Assembly (NCBI GenBank): GCA_002702065.1
Contig: NZXX01000009.1
Coordinates: forward strand, 799,213 to 863,212
DNA from: Anaerolineaceae bacterium
Lineage (GTDB): Bacteria; Chloroflexota; Anaerolineae; Aggregatilineales; Phototrophicaceae
Length of the DNA stretch: 64,000 bases
Direction of reading: 5' to 3'
Part shown: in pieces, positions 32,990-42,490 of the stretch
How positions within the stretch are numbered: the first letter of the stretch is position 1
How the letters are laid out: every line of letters starts with the position of its first letter
Translations under genes and position numbers: made by a program
The notes under the pieces: model-generated
Database searches by the model: none
What the model was told of the DNA's origin: nothing
What the model saw: the letters and a program-made list of their open reading frames with translations, nothing else

Positions 32990-34702
32990 TTAAGCGACGC
33001 CCAGGTCCGTCAGGGTCGATTCGATCAGGCCAACCACGTCACGCAGCACCGCTGCATCGAAGGCAAACCGCGCGCCCGCGGTCGCAAACAGGTCCGGCAG
33101 TGTCGCAGTTCCACCCATTGCCAGCGCCTTGCGATAATTGGCAACGGCTTGCTGCTGATCACTCAGGGCGTTGCGCCAGACTTGCAGCGCACCAAGCTGG
33201 GCCAGCCCATAATCGACATAATAAAATGGCAGCTGGAAGATATGCAGCTTGCGATGCCAGCCGGTCATGCGGGCGTCGTCCAGGCCGGTCCAGTCCATAC
33301 CGGGGATAAACCGGTTCCAGAGTTCGCCCCACTTGGCGTCGCAATTGGCCGGATCCATGGCGTCATCCACATGGGTATAAACCCAGTGCTGGAAGGCATC
33401 CACCACGCTCATATAGGGCCAGAACAGCAGGTTCTGTTCCAGATGCTGGCGGCGCGCCTGTACCATTTCGCCTTCATCATAGTACCCGCCTGTCTCTTTC
33501 GACCAGTACGGCGCAGACAGCAGCTCCATGCTCATCGAGGCGACCTCGGCAAATTCGATGGGATAGGCTTTCTGCTGTACATACGGCAGCGCATCCGTCT
33601 CGAAGCCATGAAAGGCATGGCCTGCTTCGTGCAGCAGCGTGATCACATCGTCTTCGGACCCCACCGCATTCATAAAGATGAACGGGCGCTGGCTGACCAG
33701 AAAGCGCGTGCAGTAACCGCCGGGGGCCTTGCCCTTGCGATTGCCCAGATCAAGCAGATTCTCGCGGCGCATGGTGCTGAAGTAACCGCCCAATACCGGG
33801 TCGACCTGCTGGAAAATGGTTTCCGCTGTGCTTTCCAGTTCGTCGATGGTCTCGTAGGGCGAGAGTTTCGGATGCGCGGGCGGATAAACATTATCTCGCT
33901 GGACATCCCAGGGACGCACGGACTCGGTGCCCATGCGCTGCCGCAGGCGTTCGTAAACGCGGGTTGCTGCGGGGACGACCACTTCTTCAATTGCCGCGTG
34001 GAATGTTTCGCAGTCTGCCGGGGTGTAATCAAACCGGCCAAAGTTCTTCCACTGGTAGCTGCGATAATTATCGAACCCGGCATTGGTAGCGATCTGCCGG
34101 CGCAGGTTGAGCAGCTGCTGCCAAAGACCATTAAGCGCGTCGCGGTCCTGCAAGTGCCGGGCGGAAATCTGCCGCCACAAGGCTTCACGGTCCGGGCGGG
34201 GCAGGCCTTCCAGGGCAGCATAGGCCTGCGGCAGTGTCTTTTCTTCGCCGCGCCATTCCACACTTTGCGCCCCGACAATGCGGTCATATTCCAGCCCCAG
34301 CTTGTCCACCTCCACCAGCAGCGGGATATTCGCTTCGCGGAAGATGGCCGCTTTGGCCTGAAGGTTGCGCAGAGGAATTTCGAAGCCTTCCGGTTGCAAC
34401 CCGCTTTCCAGCAGTTTTTCCTTGAGCTGCTGGTCGGCACTGCTCTGGGCCGGGCGGATATGATCGAGAAAATGGTTGTAGGCTTGCTCGGCGGCTTCGT
34501 CGGTGGTGTCCTGGGTAGTTGCTACCACCAGCCGCGTTTCGACCTCATCGAGCAGTTCGCTCAGTCGTGACCAATCTGCCAGCCACTGGTCGCTGGTGTC
34601 TGCGGTCAGGTCCCGCTGCAACAAGTCATCAAAGTAGGGTTTGAATTGTTCCCACGACCAGTCTTTTGCTGCTTCAAATGATTTTGGTAACGCCTCAAAC
34701 AT
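32990..34702 (-). CDS. M3 family oligoendopeptidase
   Basis: This zinc peptidase of about 570 residues cleaves short peptides in the cytoplasm. The HExxH motif is HEAGH (358-362) in DDVITLLHEAGHAFHG, and the third ligand Glu is in the following FAEVASMSMELL helix. Upstream features are the helical N-terminal half and GRFDY-like substrate-site elements. Length matches the PepF-like branch. A second M3 enzyme lies at 47786-49609, so the organism has at least two. The 3' end lies just after the REP-like palindrome; the promoter is not identified. A heptamer repeat is directly upstream. Confidence 0.9.
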   Translation of the reverse strand: MFEALPKSFEAAKDWSWEQFKPYFDDLLQRDLTADTSDQWLADWSRLSELLDEVETRLVVATTQDTTDEAAEQAYNHFLDHIRPAQSSADQQLKEKLLESGLQPEGFEIPLRNLQAKAAIFREANIPLLVEVDKLGLEYDRIVGAQSVEWRGEEKTLPQAYAALEGLPRPDREALWRQISARHLQDRDALNGLWQQLLNLRRQIATNAGFDNYRSYQWKNFGRFDYTPADCETFHAAIEEVVVPAATRVYERLRQRMGTESVRPWDVQRDNVYPPAHPKLSPYETIDELESTAETIFQQVDPVLGGYFSTMRRENLLDLGNRKGKAPGGYCTRFLVSQRPFIFMNAVGSEDDVITLLHEAGHAFHGFETDALPYVQQKAYPIEFAEVASMSMELLSAPYWSKETGGYYDEGEMVQARRQHLEQNLLFWPYMSVVDAFQHWVYTHVDDAMDPANCDAKWGELWNRFIPGMDWTGLDDARMTGWHRKLHIFQLPFYYVDYGLAQLGALQVWRNALSDQQQAVANYRKALAMGGTATLPDLFATAGARFAFDAAVLRDVVGLIESTLTDLGVA

Positions 34703-34727
34703 CGTGTGGCCTCGTGTTCGTCTAAAG

Positions 34728-34755
34728 TTGTCAGTTGACAGTTTACAGTGAACAG
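34728..34755. repeat. tandem heptamer repeats
   Basis: Four seven-base units follow each other: TTGTCAG, TTGACAG, TTTACAG, TGAACAG. The first three match the TTNNCAG units at 8667-8708. They lie between the M3 peptidase and the serine hydrolase gene. Confidence 0.65.
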
Positions 34756-34858
34756 GGGTACAGCAACAGCTTTATTTTAATACCATATTGAATATGTTTC
34801 GGCCACTGGCCCGTTAACAGACAAAAGCGACGGGTGACGGGTGACCGACCACGGTCGG

Positions 34859-36055
34859 CTATTCCATGAAGGCCTGATATACCGCGGTGCGCAGGTCCGT
34901 ATTCATATCGCGCCGGGGAACGGCATTCCCATCAGAGTCGCGGTACATCATCTGCGTCATCTTGATGGCGATAATGTCTTCTGCCGGGTCGATCCAGAAA
35001 TGGGTGTAGGCGGCGCCGCCCCAGCCAAATTCGCCCACCGATGCCATCCGCCCGGCAGCCGGTGGATCGAGCAGCACATCGACCCCCAGGCCAAACCCGT
35101 AACCGTAATGCGGGTCCGGTTCGGATTTCAGCGGCAGCATGGCCTGCGGGATATGGTTGCTTGTCATAAAGTCGATAGTCCTGGGTCCGAGCAGGCGCAC
35201 GCCGTCCAGTTCGCCCCGGTTGCGCAGCATCAGGCAAAAGCGCAGGTAATCCGCCATCGTCGACAGCAGACCGCCCCCGCCGGATAACCACTGTGTCGGC
35301 TGCGTAAAATCGCCGACATAATCCGCGCCGATTTCCCACATGCCCCAGCCATAGAGCGTCGCCAGCCGGTCGGCTTTTTCCGGCGGCGTATAGAAGCTGG
35401 TATCGACCATGCCCAGTGGCTCGAAGATGTGTTTCTGCAAATAGGTGTCCAGCGGCATGCCGGCAATCACTTCGACCAGATAGCCCAGCACATCGGTGGC
35501 CATGCTGTACCGCCAGGCCGTGCCGGGATGGTTGACCAGCGGCAGCGCAGTCAGCTTCTTGATCCACTCCTGCAGCGGTACGGCGCGGTTGCGCAGATCC
35601 GCACTTTCGTACAGCCGGTCTACGGGCGAGGTCTGAAGAAAATCGTAGGTCAGCCCGGCGGTGTGAGTCATCAGGTGATGGATCGTCACCGGGCGTTTGG
35701 GCGGCACGCGGGCTCCATTTTCGCCCAGCACCTGCACGTCCTTGAATTCGGGGATAAAGGCTGAGACCGGTTCATCCAGATGAAAATGACCCTGTTCGTA
35801 CAGCATCAGCGCGGCCACAGTGGTAATGGGCTTGCTCATGGAATAAATGCGGTAGATCGTATCCGGCACGGTGGGGCGCTGCTGCTCGACATTCATCCAC
35901 CCAAAGCAGCGGTCATAAAATACCTGCCCATGCCGCGCGACCAGCATCTGCACGCCGGGTACATAGCCAGTCTCGATATAGCGCTCGATCAATGAATCCA
36001 ACCGCCGCAACCGTTCGGTCGAAAAACCAGTCTGTTCGGGTGTGATCGTCTGCAT
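34859..36055 (-). CDS. beta-lactamase-fold serine hydrolase (class C / esterase-like)
   Basis: The 398-residue protein has the catalytic S-x-x-K as SMSK (Ser72, Lys75) in IYRIYSMSKPITT, typical of class C beta-lactamases, penicillin-binding-like esterases and DD-peptidases. In place of the usual Y-x-N there is a YSMATD stretch, so true beta-lactamase action is doubtful and an esterase or amide hydrolase is likely. No signal peptide is evident. The start ATG at 36055 has AAGGA upstream. It is read toward the peptidase gene and away from the membrane gene at 36181. Confidence 0.85.
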   Translation of the reverse strand: MQTITPEQTGFSTERLRRLDSLIERYIETGYVPGVQMLVARHGQVFYDRCFGWMNVEQQRPTVPDTIYRIYSMSKPITTVAALMLYEQGHFHLDEPVSAFIPEFKDVQVLGENGARVPPKRPVTIHHLMTHTAGLTYDFLQTSPVDRLYESADLRNRAVPLQEWIKKLTALPLVNHPGTAWRYSMATDVLGYLVEVIAGMPLDTYLQKHIFEPLGMVDTSFYTPPEKADRLATLYGWGMWEIGADYVGDFTQPTQWLSGGGGLLSTMADYLRFCLMLRNRGELDGVRLLGPRTIDFMTSNHIPQAMLPLKSEPDPHYGYGFGLGVDVLLDPPAAGRMASVGEFGWGGAAYTHFWIDPAEDIIAIKMTQMMYRDSDGNAVPRRDMNTDLRTAVYQAFME

Positions 36056-36180
36056 GAAGGTTCCTTTCTGTCGGGGTGCCGCGCAGCAGCCAAATGACAA
36101 TGCCCGGATGATGTTACCGGCTTTACCGGCGCTGCGCGACTATCTATGCCACACCGTTTACGGTACAAATCCGCAGATTG

Positions 36181-37041
36181 ATGTACAGTAAACAGAGGGT
36201 GTCTGAGGAAATTGTCTTGACTTTTCTGGCGGTCGATAACCCCGTGATGCGGGCCGAACTGAAACATCAGCGCCATGTGATGCGAACCAGTCGTTCGGGC
36301 TGGTTCTGGATTGTGCTGGCAGTGGTCATGCTGCTGCCCGCCTTCCTGAGTGCGTTAACGGTCATCGTGGCCGGGCTTCTGCGCATCAACTTGCTGCCGG
36401 TGGTTTTTACACCGCCGTTCAACCTCGTGGCCAATATCGGTCTGGTCAGCCTCGTGATTATGCACTTTGCGTTGTATATCGTCGTCACGCTGGTGACTCT
36501 GGCGCTGGCTGCCAGCAGCATCACCCGCGAACAGACCAGCCGCACCTGGGAGAGCCTGCTGCTGACGGAGATGTCCGCCCGCCAGATTGTGCTGGGCAAG
36601 TGGTGGGCCACCCTGCGCGCGCTGTGGGGCGATCATGTGCTGGTGCTGGTGCTGCGGCTGGGGTTTGTGGCGTGGCTGCATTGGATGGGCAGCAGCCCCG
36701 ACCAACCGGACCCCATGCGACTGCTGATTGTGCTGCTGGTCGTCACGGTGCTAACGCTGGCTGACAATGGGCTGACCACCGTGATCGGCATTTTGCCGCC
36801 GGTCAGCGGGCGCAACCCGGTTATCCTGACACTGGCGCTGGCGCTGCGCCTGATGGCATCCGTTGGCGTGCTGGTGCTGACCAGTGTGATCGGCCTGCTG
36901 GCCCACGACTGGACCCCGCTTCTGATGATCGCAACGCTTGTGGGGATGGCGGGCTGCGTCGTCCTGACGGCTGGGGCTGCCCGGCTGGCAGAGTGGGCTG
37001 CGGTGCGCAATCTGGCTTCCCCTCAACCCAATAAATCCTGA
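36181..37041 (+). CDS. ABC-2-like membrane protein
   Basis: The protein of about 286 residues has six or so membrane helices. Between helices two and three, SITREQTSRTWESLLLTEMSARQIVLGK matches the linker between membrane parts of ABC-2 permeases, where EREQGTLE-LLLTPLS-type stretches are usual. No ATPase gene is adjacent, and the first 20 residues are hydrophilic, so partner and substrate are unknown. The start is uncertain: ATG at 36181 lacks a clear site, while a TTG further on (36216) follows GAGGAA. It is divergent from the serine hydrolase gene. Confidence 0.65.
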   Translation: MYSKQRVSEEIVLTFLAVDNPVMRAELKHQRHVMRTSRSGWFWIVLAVVMLLPAFLSALTVIVAGLLRINLLPVVFTPPFNLVANIGLVSLVIMHFALYIVVTLVTLALAASSITREQTSRTWESLLLTEMSARQIVLGKWWATLRALWGDHVLVLVLRLGFVAWLHWMGSSPDQPDPMRLLIVLLVVTVLTLADNGLTTVIGILPPVSGRNPVILTLALALRLMASVGVLVLTSVIGLLAHDWTPLLMIATLVGMAGCVVLTAGAARLAEWAAVRNLASPQPNKS

Positions 37042-37159
37042 GAGATTCATCCACTTCGGCGCGGATTGTGGTATAACCAGCGCCGTTTTACGGTAGGGCG
37101 TGTGGCATGCGGACCATTTGCCGCTGCCGCGCTCGAATTCCGAATAAGGTACAGATTGC

Positions 37160-38170
37160 ATGACCAAAAACATTTTCACCGGGCTGGCCGGGCTTTACGG
37201 GCTGATGCTGCTGGTCTACCTGGTTTTGCGGTTTCTGCTGCCGGTGTCGCCGTGGTGGTTGGCTTTCCTGCACAACTTTACGCCCTATTATTTCCTGCCG
37301 CTGCTGGTGCTGATTCCGCTGTTGTGGCTGATGCGTGCCCGGCGGATGGCGGCGCGGTTGCTGCCGCTGCTGCTGATCGGTCTGCTGCTGTATGCGCCGC
37401 GCTGGCTGCCGCAACCTGCCGTCCGTGCTGCCGAAGCGCGAACCCTGCGCGTGGTAACGTTCAACGTGCTGATTCTGACGGACGAATACGCCACCATCAC
37501 CGACTGGCTGCGGACTGCTGATGCGGATGTGGTGCTGTTACAGGAAGTTGACGGGCAGGAGAGCACGCAGATATTCGATGCGCTGAGCGATCTTTACCCG
37601 CACACTGTCGACCTCGAAGGCACAACCGTTATTGCCCTCTCGCGTTACCCGGTGGTCGAACAGGCGCTGGTTGACCTGGGAAGCTGGTACGTGGACCGCT
37701 TTGTGCTGGCAATTGATGGGGCGCCAGTGGCGGTCTATAACGTACATATGCACATGCCGCTGCTGAATGAACCGCGCTTTCCGTTTACGGTCAATAACGG
37801 CATGGTTCAGCTGGCCCTGCAATACGATGAAACGCATCGTAACCAGTTAATTCGGCGCTTGCTGGACCTGCTGGCCGCGGAACCGCTGCCGTATATCGTG
37901 GCGGGTGACTTCAACACCGGTGATAACACGCCGATTTATGGCGAAATGGCCGCTTTGCTGCATGACTCCTATCGTGAAGCGGGAATAGGGTTGGGGAACA
38001 CATGGCCCGCTTCTATCGGGGATGATGAAGTACCCGCTATGATCCCGCCGATGCTGCGGATTGATTATGTGTGGCACAGCGCTGACCTGCGGGCGGTCGC
38101 GGCGGCGGTAGGCCCGGACCTGAGTTCCGATCATCTGCCGGTCATCACCACGCTGGCTGTACGCGAATGA
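37160..38170 (+). CDS. membrane-anchored endonuclease/exonuclease/phosphatase (EEP) family protein
   Basis: Three N-terminal membrane helices (about 7-28, 36-55, 62-82) precede an EEP domain of about 250 residues, a metal-dependent phosphodiesterase fold shared by DNases and sphingomyelinase-like enzymes. Motifs are RVVTFNVLI, VLLQEVDG with the metal Glu, NVHMHMP, VAGDFNTGDN with Asp and Asn, and SSDHLPVITT with the catalytic Asp-His pair. AAGG lies before the ATG. The outward-facing placement suggests it acts on lipid or secreted phosphodiesters. A modest terminator-like hairpin follows. Confidence 0.83.
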   Translation: MTKNIFTGLAGLYGLMLLVYLVLRFLLPVSPWWLAFLHNFTPYYFLPLLVLIPLLWLMRARRMAARLLPLLLIGLLLYAPRWLPQPAVRAAEARTLRVVTFNVLILTDEYATITDWLRTADADVVLLQEVDGQESTQIFDALSDLYPHTVDLEGTTVIALSRYPVVEQALVDLGSWYVDRFVLAIDGAPVAVYNVHMHMPLLNEPRFPFTVNNGMVQLALQYDETHRNQLIRRLLDLLAAEPLPYIVAGDFNTGDNTPIYGEMAALLHDSYREAGIGLGNTWPASIGDDEVPAMIPPMLRIDYVWHSADLRAVAAAVGPDLSSDHLPVITTLAVRE

Positions 38171-38176
38171 ATCAAA

Positions 38177-38202
38177 CGAGGGATGCCTGTTGACATCCCT
38201 CG
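38177..38202 (+). terminator. hairpin between convergent genes
   Basis: CGAGGGATG (38177-38185) and CATCCCTCG (38194-38202) pair around an eight-base loop. The T run after it is weak, so it may be a poor or bidirectional terminator. Confidence 0.45.
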
Positions 38203-38225
38203 CGCGGTTCGTTGTTTGCTTCCGC

Positions 38226-40076
38226 TTAGCCGTTGACCGGTATGCGGTTCAGGTCGGCACCCGGTTGAATGCTGGCGTAGGCCGCACTGACCCAGCCCAC
38301 CGTATCGTTATAGTTGATCTGCCACCAGGTTGCACCGCTGTTGCGCCCCACCACCTGGGCCGATTGCCCGGCGCGCAGCGTACCCAGCAGGGCGCTGCCG
38401 GTGGTTGGCTGGCTGCGGACGTTGACGTTATTCGTCATGTTGACGACATAGCCGGTCGATGGCAGCTGCGGCTGGCCCGGTGCGATGGGCGTGCAGGTCT
38501 GGTTGGCGAGGTTGACAAAGTTGGCAAACACCCAGCCAATCGTGCCGTTGACATTGATCTGCCACCAGCTCCGGTCCGCGTTACAACCGACAATCAGGTA
38601 AGTTTCGCCCCGGTTGACCTGCGTCACGACATCGCTGCTGGTGGTTGGCTGCGCACGGACGTTCAACCGGAACGCATTCACCGTCGCTGTACCACTGGCA
38701 GAGCCGGTGCCACCGCTTGGGGGCGGTGCGGTCGGCGCTGATGTGGCATACCCCAGCCCAAATTCGATGAAGGCTAACCCACTGGCTTCATAGTATTCGA
38801 TGACGATGTTGTGCGTGCCAGACGGCAGCGCAATGTCGCCGGTATAGGCGCTGTTGGTATAGTCGTGCCATTCATTGATGACCGGCACGTTGTTGATATA
38901 GACGCGGATTCCATCATCCGCACGCACGCTCACGCGGTAGGTACCAGCCGACAGCGTTTGAGTCGCGGTCCAGCGGGCGGAGAAATTATCCGACCCCACG
39001 CTGGAAATCGGCGAACCGGTACCCCAGTTGTGGGTGGGCGATGTCTCGGACAGAATAGCGGATGGTGAACCGGACAGATTGCGGTTGTTGAAGTAGGTCG
39101 CCAGCCAGTTCGTCGTCAGTTGAATCGGCGTGCCGGGGTTGACCGGGGGTATGTTGGTTGGCGGTGTCGTGCCGCTGATCTGCCGCAGCTCAAACTCGAT
39201 GAAGGCCCGGCCCGTGTCCTCGTAGTACTCGATGATGAAGTTGTGCTGGCCGAATGGCAGGTTGATTGTCGCGGTATAGGTTTCTGCCACCGCGCTGTGC
39301 CATTCACTGATGACCTGCTGCCCGTTAACCAGCACGCGCACGCCATCATCAGCCCGCACCCGAACCTGGTACTGACCGCCGTTGAGGGTCTGGATCGAAC
39401 TCCAGCGTGCGGAGAAGTTATTGGCTGACATGTTGCTGAAGGGTGCATCATTGCCCCAGTTATGGGACGGATTGTTCTCCGACAGGATCACAGCCGGGCT
39501 GCCGCTCAGCGATTGGTTGCTGTAATACTGGGCGGTCCAGGCTGTGGTCGAGACCGGGACAGGCTGCGGTGCCGGCGCCGGAAAATTCGGCCCGCTGGGG
39601 TTCGTCGCCAGGTTTGCCCAGTTAACATATACCCGTGCGCTGCCGCTCAGTTCCTGATAATCCACCTGAATATGATGCACACCGGCAGGCAGGGTAATAT
39701 CTGCGCTGACGACCTGATTCACGATGTTGGTGTTCCAGGTATTGATCTGCGGTTCGAAGGCGAAACCGACGTTCACTTTGACATGATCGTCCGCCAGCGC
39801 CCAGAAACGATAGGTCCCGGCGGGGAAGTAAACATCGGTCCCCCAGCGGATACTGAAATTATTGTTGTTGATTTTCGAATCAGGTGACCCTGATCCCCAG
39901 TCAAACGCGATCGCGTTATCCTGCCGCTCAATGACTGATCCACCGTTCAGATAAGCCGTGTTGTAGTAGCTGCCTGACCAGGTGACGCCGCTCTGGGCCG
40001 AAGCCGGTTGGGCAACGAGCACCCCCAGCAAAATCAGCAAAAGGAGCGCAGGAATAACCGTAAGCCGGTGTCTCAT
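38226..40076 (-). CDS. secreted protein with three PA14-like domains and two SH3-like domains
   Basis: The protein (616 aa) starts with a signal peptide (MRHRLTVIPALLLLILLGVLVAQPASAQ). Three PA14-like units follow, marked by repeats such as ADDHVKVNVG, ADDGVRVLVNGQQVISEWH and ADDGIRVYINNVPVINEWH. A short Pro/Gly linker leads to two SH3-like modules, each starting near NVRAQPTTSS or NVRSQPTTGS and ending in a Trp-rich WWQIN strand. PA14 units often bind sugars, SH3-like units peptidoglycan, so it may link cell wall and glycans. The start at 40076 has GGAG upstream. A GH3 gene precedes it on the same strand. Confidence 0.82.
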   Translation of the reverse strand: MRHRLTVIPALLLLILLGVLVAQPASAQSGVTWSGSYYNTAYLNGGSVIERQDNAIAFDWGSGSPDSKINNNNFSIRWGTDVYFPAGTYRFWALADDHVKVNVGFAFEPQINTWNTNIVNQVVSADITLPAGVHHIQVDYQELSGSARVYVNWANLATNPSGPNFPAPAPQPVPVSTTAWTAQYYSNQSLSGSPAVILSENNPSHNWGNDAPFSNMSANNFSARWSSIQTLNGGQYQVRVRADDGVRVLVNGQQVISEWHSAVAETYTATINLPFGQHNFIIEYYEDTGRAFIEFELRQISGTTPPTNIPPVNPGTPIQLTTNWLATYFNNRNLSGSPSAILSETSPTHNWGTGSPISSVGSDNFSARWTATQTLSAGTYRVSVRADDGIRVYINNVPVINEWHDYTNSAYTGDIALPSGTHNIVIEYYEASGLAFIEFGLGYATSAPTAPPPSGGTGSASGTATVNAFRLNVRAQPTTSSDVVTQVNRGETYLIVGCNADRSWWQINVNGTIGWVFANFVNLANQTCTPIAPGQPQLPSTGYVVNMTNNVNVRSQPTTGSALLGTLRAGQSAQVVGRNSGATWWQINYNDTVGWVSAAYASIQPGADLNRIPVNG

Positions 40077-40228
40077 TTTTCCCACTCCATCTTTATCCTG
40101 CATTTACAAGCAGTGTATCATCGGAGTGTTAGAATGGTTTATATGCTCGGTATACCTGTGCCCGCCGCTTGCCTGACGCGACCAATACGCGCTCAGAAAA
40201 TGCGTCATCTCACCCCATAAGTTAGGGG

Positions 40229-42391
40229 TCAGTTGGCCTGGCTGATTTTCACCCGACTCAGGAATGATCGCTGCTGGGTGACATCGTCGCCTTCGGTGAC
40301 GGTGAAGCGCCCGGACAGGCGATGATCAGCCGAAGACGGTCCCACGATCACGTCAAATGCGCCCGGCTCCACGACATACGCGCCGTCCTTGTAGAAGCTC
40401 AGCAGGCTGACATGCAGCTCGAAGGTGACGGTTTTTGCCTCGCCTGCCGCCAGCGAAATACGGGTAAAGCCTTTCAGTTCCAGGTTGGGGCGCGGTTCGG
40501 TGGCTTCCACATCGCGCAGGTAAAGCTGTACGACCTCGTCCCCGGCCAGCCCGCCGATGTTGACGATCTCGGCGCTGACGCGGATACTGTCGCTGCCCGC
40601 GTCGAACGCGATGTGCAGGTTGTCGTACAAAAAGCGCGTATAGCTAAGGCCGTAGCCGAACGGATACAGCGGTTCTTCGGTCATGTAGCGGTAGGTGTGC
40701 CCGGCCATGTTGTAGTCGGTGAAGTCCGGCAGTTGGTCAACCGATTTGTAGAACGTCACCGGCAGACGTCCGGCGGGGTTGTAATCGCCAAACAGCACGT
40801 CGGCAATCGCGGTGCCACCAGCCTGGCCCGGATACCAGGCTTCGAGGATGGCCGGGATATGTTCATCGGCCCAGTTGATGGCCACGGCGCTGCCGTTGAT
40901 TAACACCAGCACGGTGGGGGTGCCGGTGGCATGAATCGCTTTGAGCAGGTCTTCCTGTACGCCCGGCAGATCAATGTCGGTGCGGTCGCCCTGGCTGCGC
41001 CGGTCGGACTGCGTCGAGATATGCTGCCCTTCCTCGCCTTCCATCTCCTGCGACAGGCCCATCACGACGATGGCGACTTCGGCTTCGGCGGCAAGGCGCA
41101 CCGCTTCGTCAAAGCCCTGGGTGTCGGCGTCGGCAATGGTGCAGCCCGGCGCATAGGTGACGATCGTTTCGGATGACACGGCAGCGCGGATGGCTGCCAG
41201 CGGCGTCACGGTCGATGACGGCACGCCGTTGTAATTGCCCCACAGCACCTCGTCCCAGTCGGCATTCGGGCCGATAACGGCGATGGATTTGAGCGTCTTC
41301 TCCAGTGGCAGGAAGCCATCCTCGTTTTTGAGCAGCACCATCGATTCACGGGCGGTTTCGAGGGCGAGCGCCTTGTGTTCGGCACTGTCGTTGACCGAGT
41401 ACGGAATCTGCGCGTAGGCAACCTGCTCTGGCGGGTCGAACATGCCCAGCTTGAAGCGGGTGATAAACAGGCGTTCGGTCGCCCGTGTAATCGTCGCCTC
41501 GTCGATCAACCCCTGTTTGACGGCCTTGACCAGATGCGGGAAGGTATCACCGCAGTTCAGGTCGCAGCCTGCGTTGACCGCCAGCGCGGCGGCTTCGTGC
41601 GGGGTTTTGGCGAGGCCATGATCTTTATAGATGTCGCGGATCGCCCAGCAGTCCGACACGACATGCCCTTCAAAGCCCCATTCGTCACGGAGGATTTTTT
41701 GCAGCAGAGTCGGGCTGGCGCAGCAGGCTTCACCGTTGGTGCGGTTGTAGGCACCCATAACGGATTCGACCTTCGCCTCGCGCACCAGCGCCTCGAACGC
41801 AGGCAGATAGGTGTCGCGCATATCGCGTTCGGTGGCAACGGCGTTGAAGCGGTGACGGTCAGCTTCGGGGCCGCTGTGGACGGCATAATGCTTGGCACAG
41901 GCGGCGGCTTTCATATAACGCGGGTCATCCCCCTGAAGCGCCCTGACGAATGTGACGCCGATGGCGGTGGTGAGATAGGGGTCTTCGCCATAGGTTTCCT
42001 GCCCTCGCCCCCAGCGGGGATCACGAAAGATATTGACGTTGGGCGTCCAGAATGTCAGGCCCTGATAAATTTCGCGCTTGCCCTGCCGCACAAACTCATG
42101 ATATTTGGCCCGGCCTTCATCGCCAATGGCATCGGCCACGCGGTGGATCAGGTCCACATTCCACGAGGCCGCCATGCCAATCGCCTGTGGGAAAACCGTT
42201 GCCAGCCCGGCGCGGGCGACCCCGTGCAGGCATTCGTTCCACCAGTTGTAGGCGGGTATCCCCAACCGTTCGATTGCTGGTGCGCCATACCCCATCTGTC
42301 CCACTTTTTCTTCAAGTGTCATGCGTCCAACCAGGTCCTTCACGCGTGCTTCGAGGGGTTGGCCGGGGTCTTTATACAGTTCGTCGCTCAT
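40229..42391 (-). CDS. GH3 family beta-glucosidase/beta-xylosidase-like enzyme
   Basis: This 720-residue glycoside hydrolase family 3 enzyme splits beta-linked oligosaccharides. It has the TIM barrel (about 15-340), the alpha/beta sandwich domain (360-585), and a C-terminal fibronectin type III domain (600-710). The nucleophile Asp247 lies in GFEGHVVSDCWAIRDI, and KHYAVHSGPE is the typical Lys-His site. NECLHGVARAGLATVFPQA near the start resembles the xylosidase branch. No signal peptide is seen, so it probably acts on imported sugars. It precedes the PA14 protein gene by 152 bases. Confidence 0.92.
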   Translation of the reverse strand: MSDELYKDPGQPLEARVKDLVGRMTLEEKVGQMGYGAPAIERLGIPAYNWWNECLHGVARAGLATVFPQAIGMAASWNVDLIHRVADAIGDEGRAKYHEFVRQGKREIYQGLTFWTPNVNIFRDPRWGRGQETYGEDPYLTTAIGVTFVRALQGDDPRYMKAAACAKHYAVHSGPEADRHRFNAVATERDMRDTYLPAFEALVREAKVESVMGAYNRTNGEACCASPTLLQKILRDEWGFEGHVVSDCWAIRDIYKDHGLAKTPHEAAALAVNAGCDLNCGDTFPHLVKAVKQGLIDEATITRATERLFITRFKLGMFDPPEQVAYAQIPYSVNDSAEHKALALETARESMVLLKNEDGFLPLEKTLKSIAVIGPNADWDEVLWGNYNGVPSSTVTPLAAIRAAVSSETIVTYAPGCTIADADTQGFDEAVRLAAEAEVAIVVMGLSQEMEGEEGQHISTQSDRRSQGDRTDIDLPGVQEDLLKAIHATGTPTVLVLINGSAVAINWADEHIPAILEAWYPGQAGGTAIADVLFGDYNPAGRLPVTFYKSVDQLPDFTDYNMAGHTYRYMTEEPLYPFGYGLSYTRFLYDNLHIAFDAGSDSIRVSAEIVNIGGLAGDEVVQLYLRDVEATEPRPNLELKGFTRISLAAGEAKTVTFELHVSLLSFYKDGAYVVEPGAFDVIVGPSSADHRLSGRFTVTEGDDVTQQRSFLSRVKISQAN

Positions 42392-42490
42392 GTTGTCTTC
42401 CTCCGGGGCCGCACATCAATTCTGTACCGGGCGGCAGTGCGTATGTGCTTCAGTTTAACCTGAGTGCCATATCCCGCGCCATGACAAAAA

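Noticed and set aside
33149..34570. Plus-strand frame of 473 codons antisense to the M3 peptidase
   Set aside because: The minus strand shows HEAGH and the right length for the family. The plus frame is a shadow.
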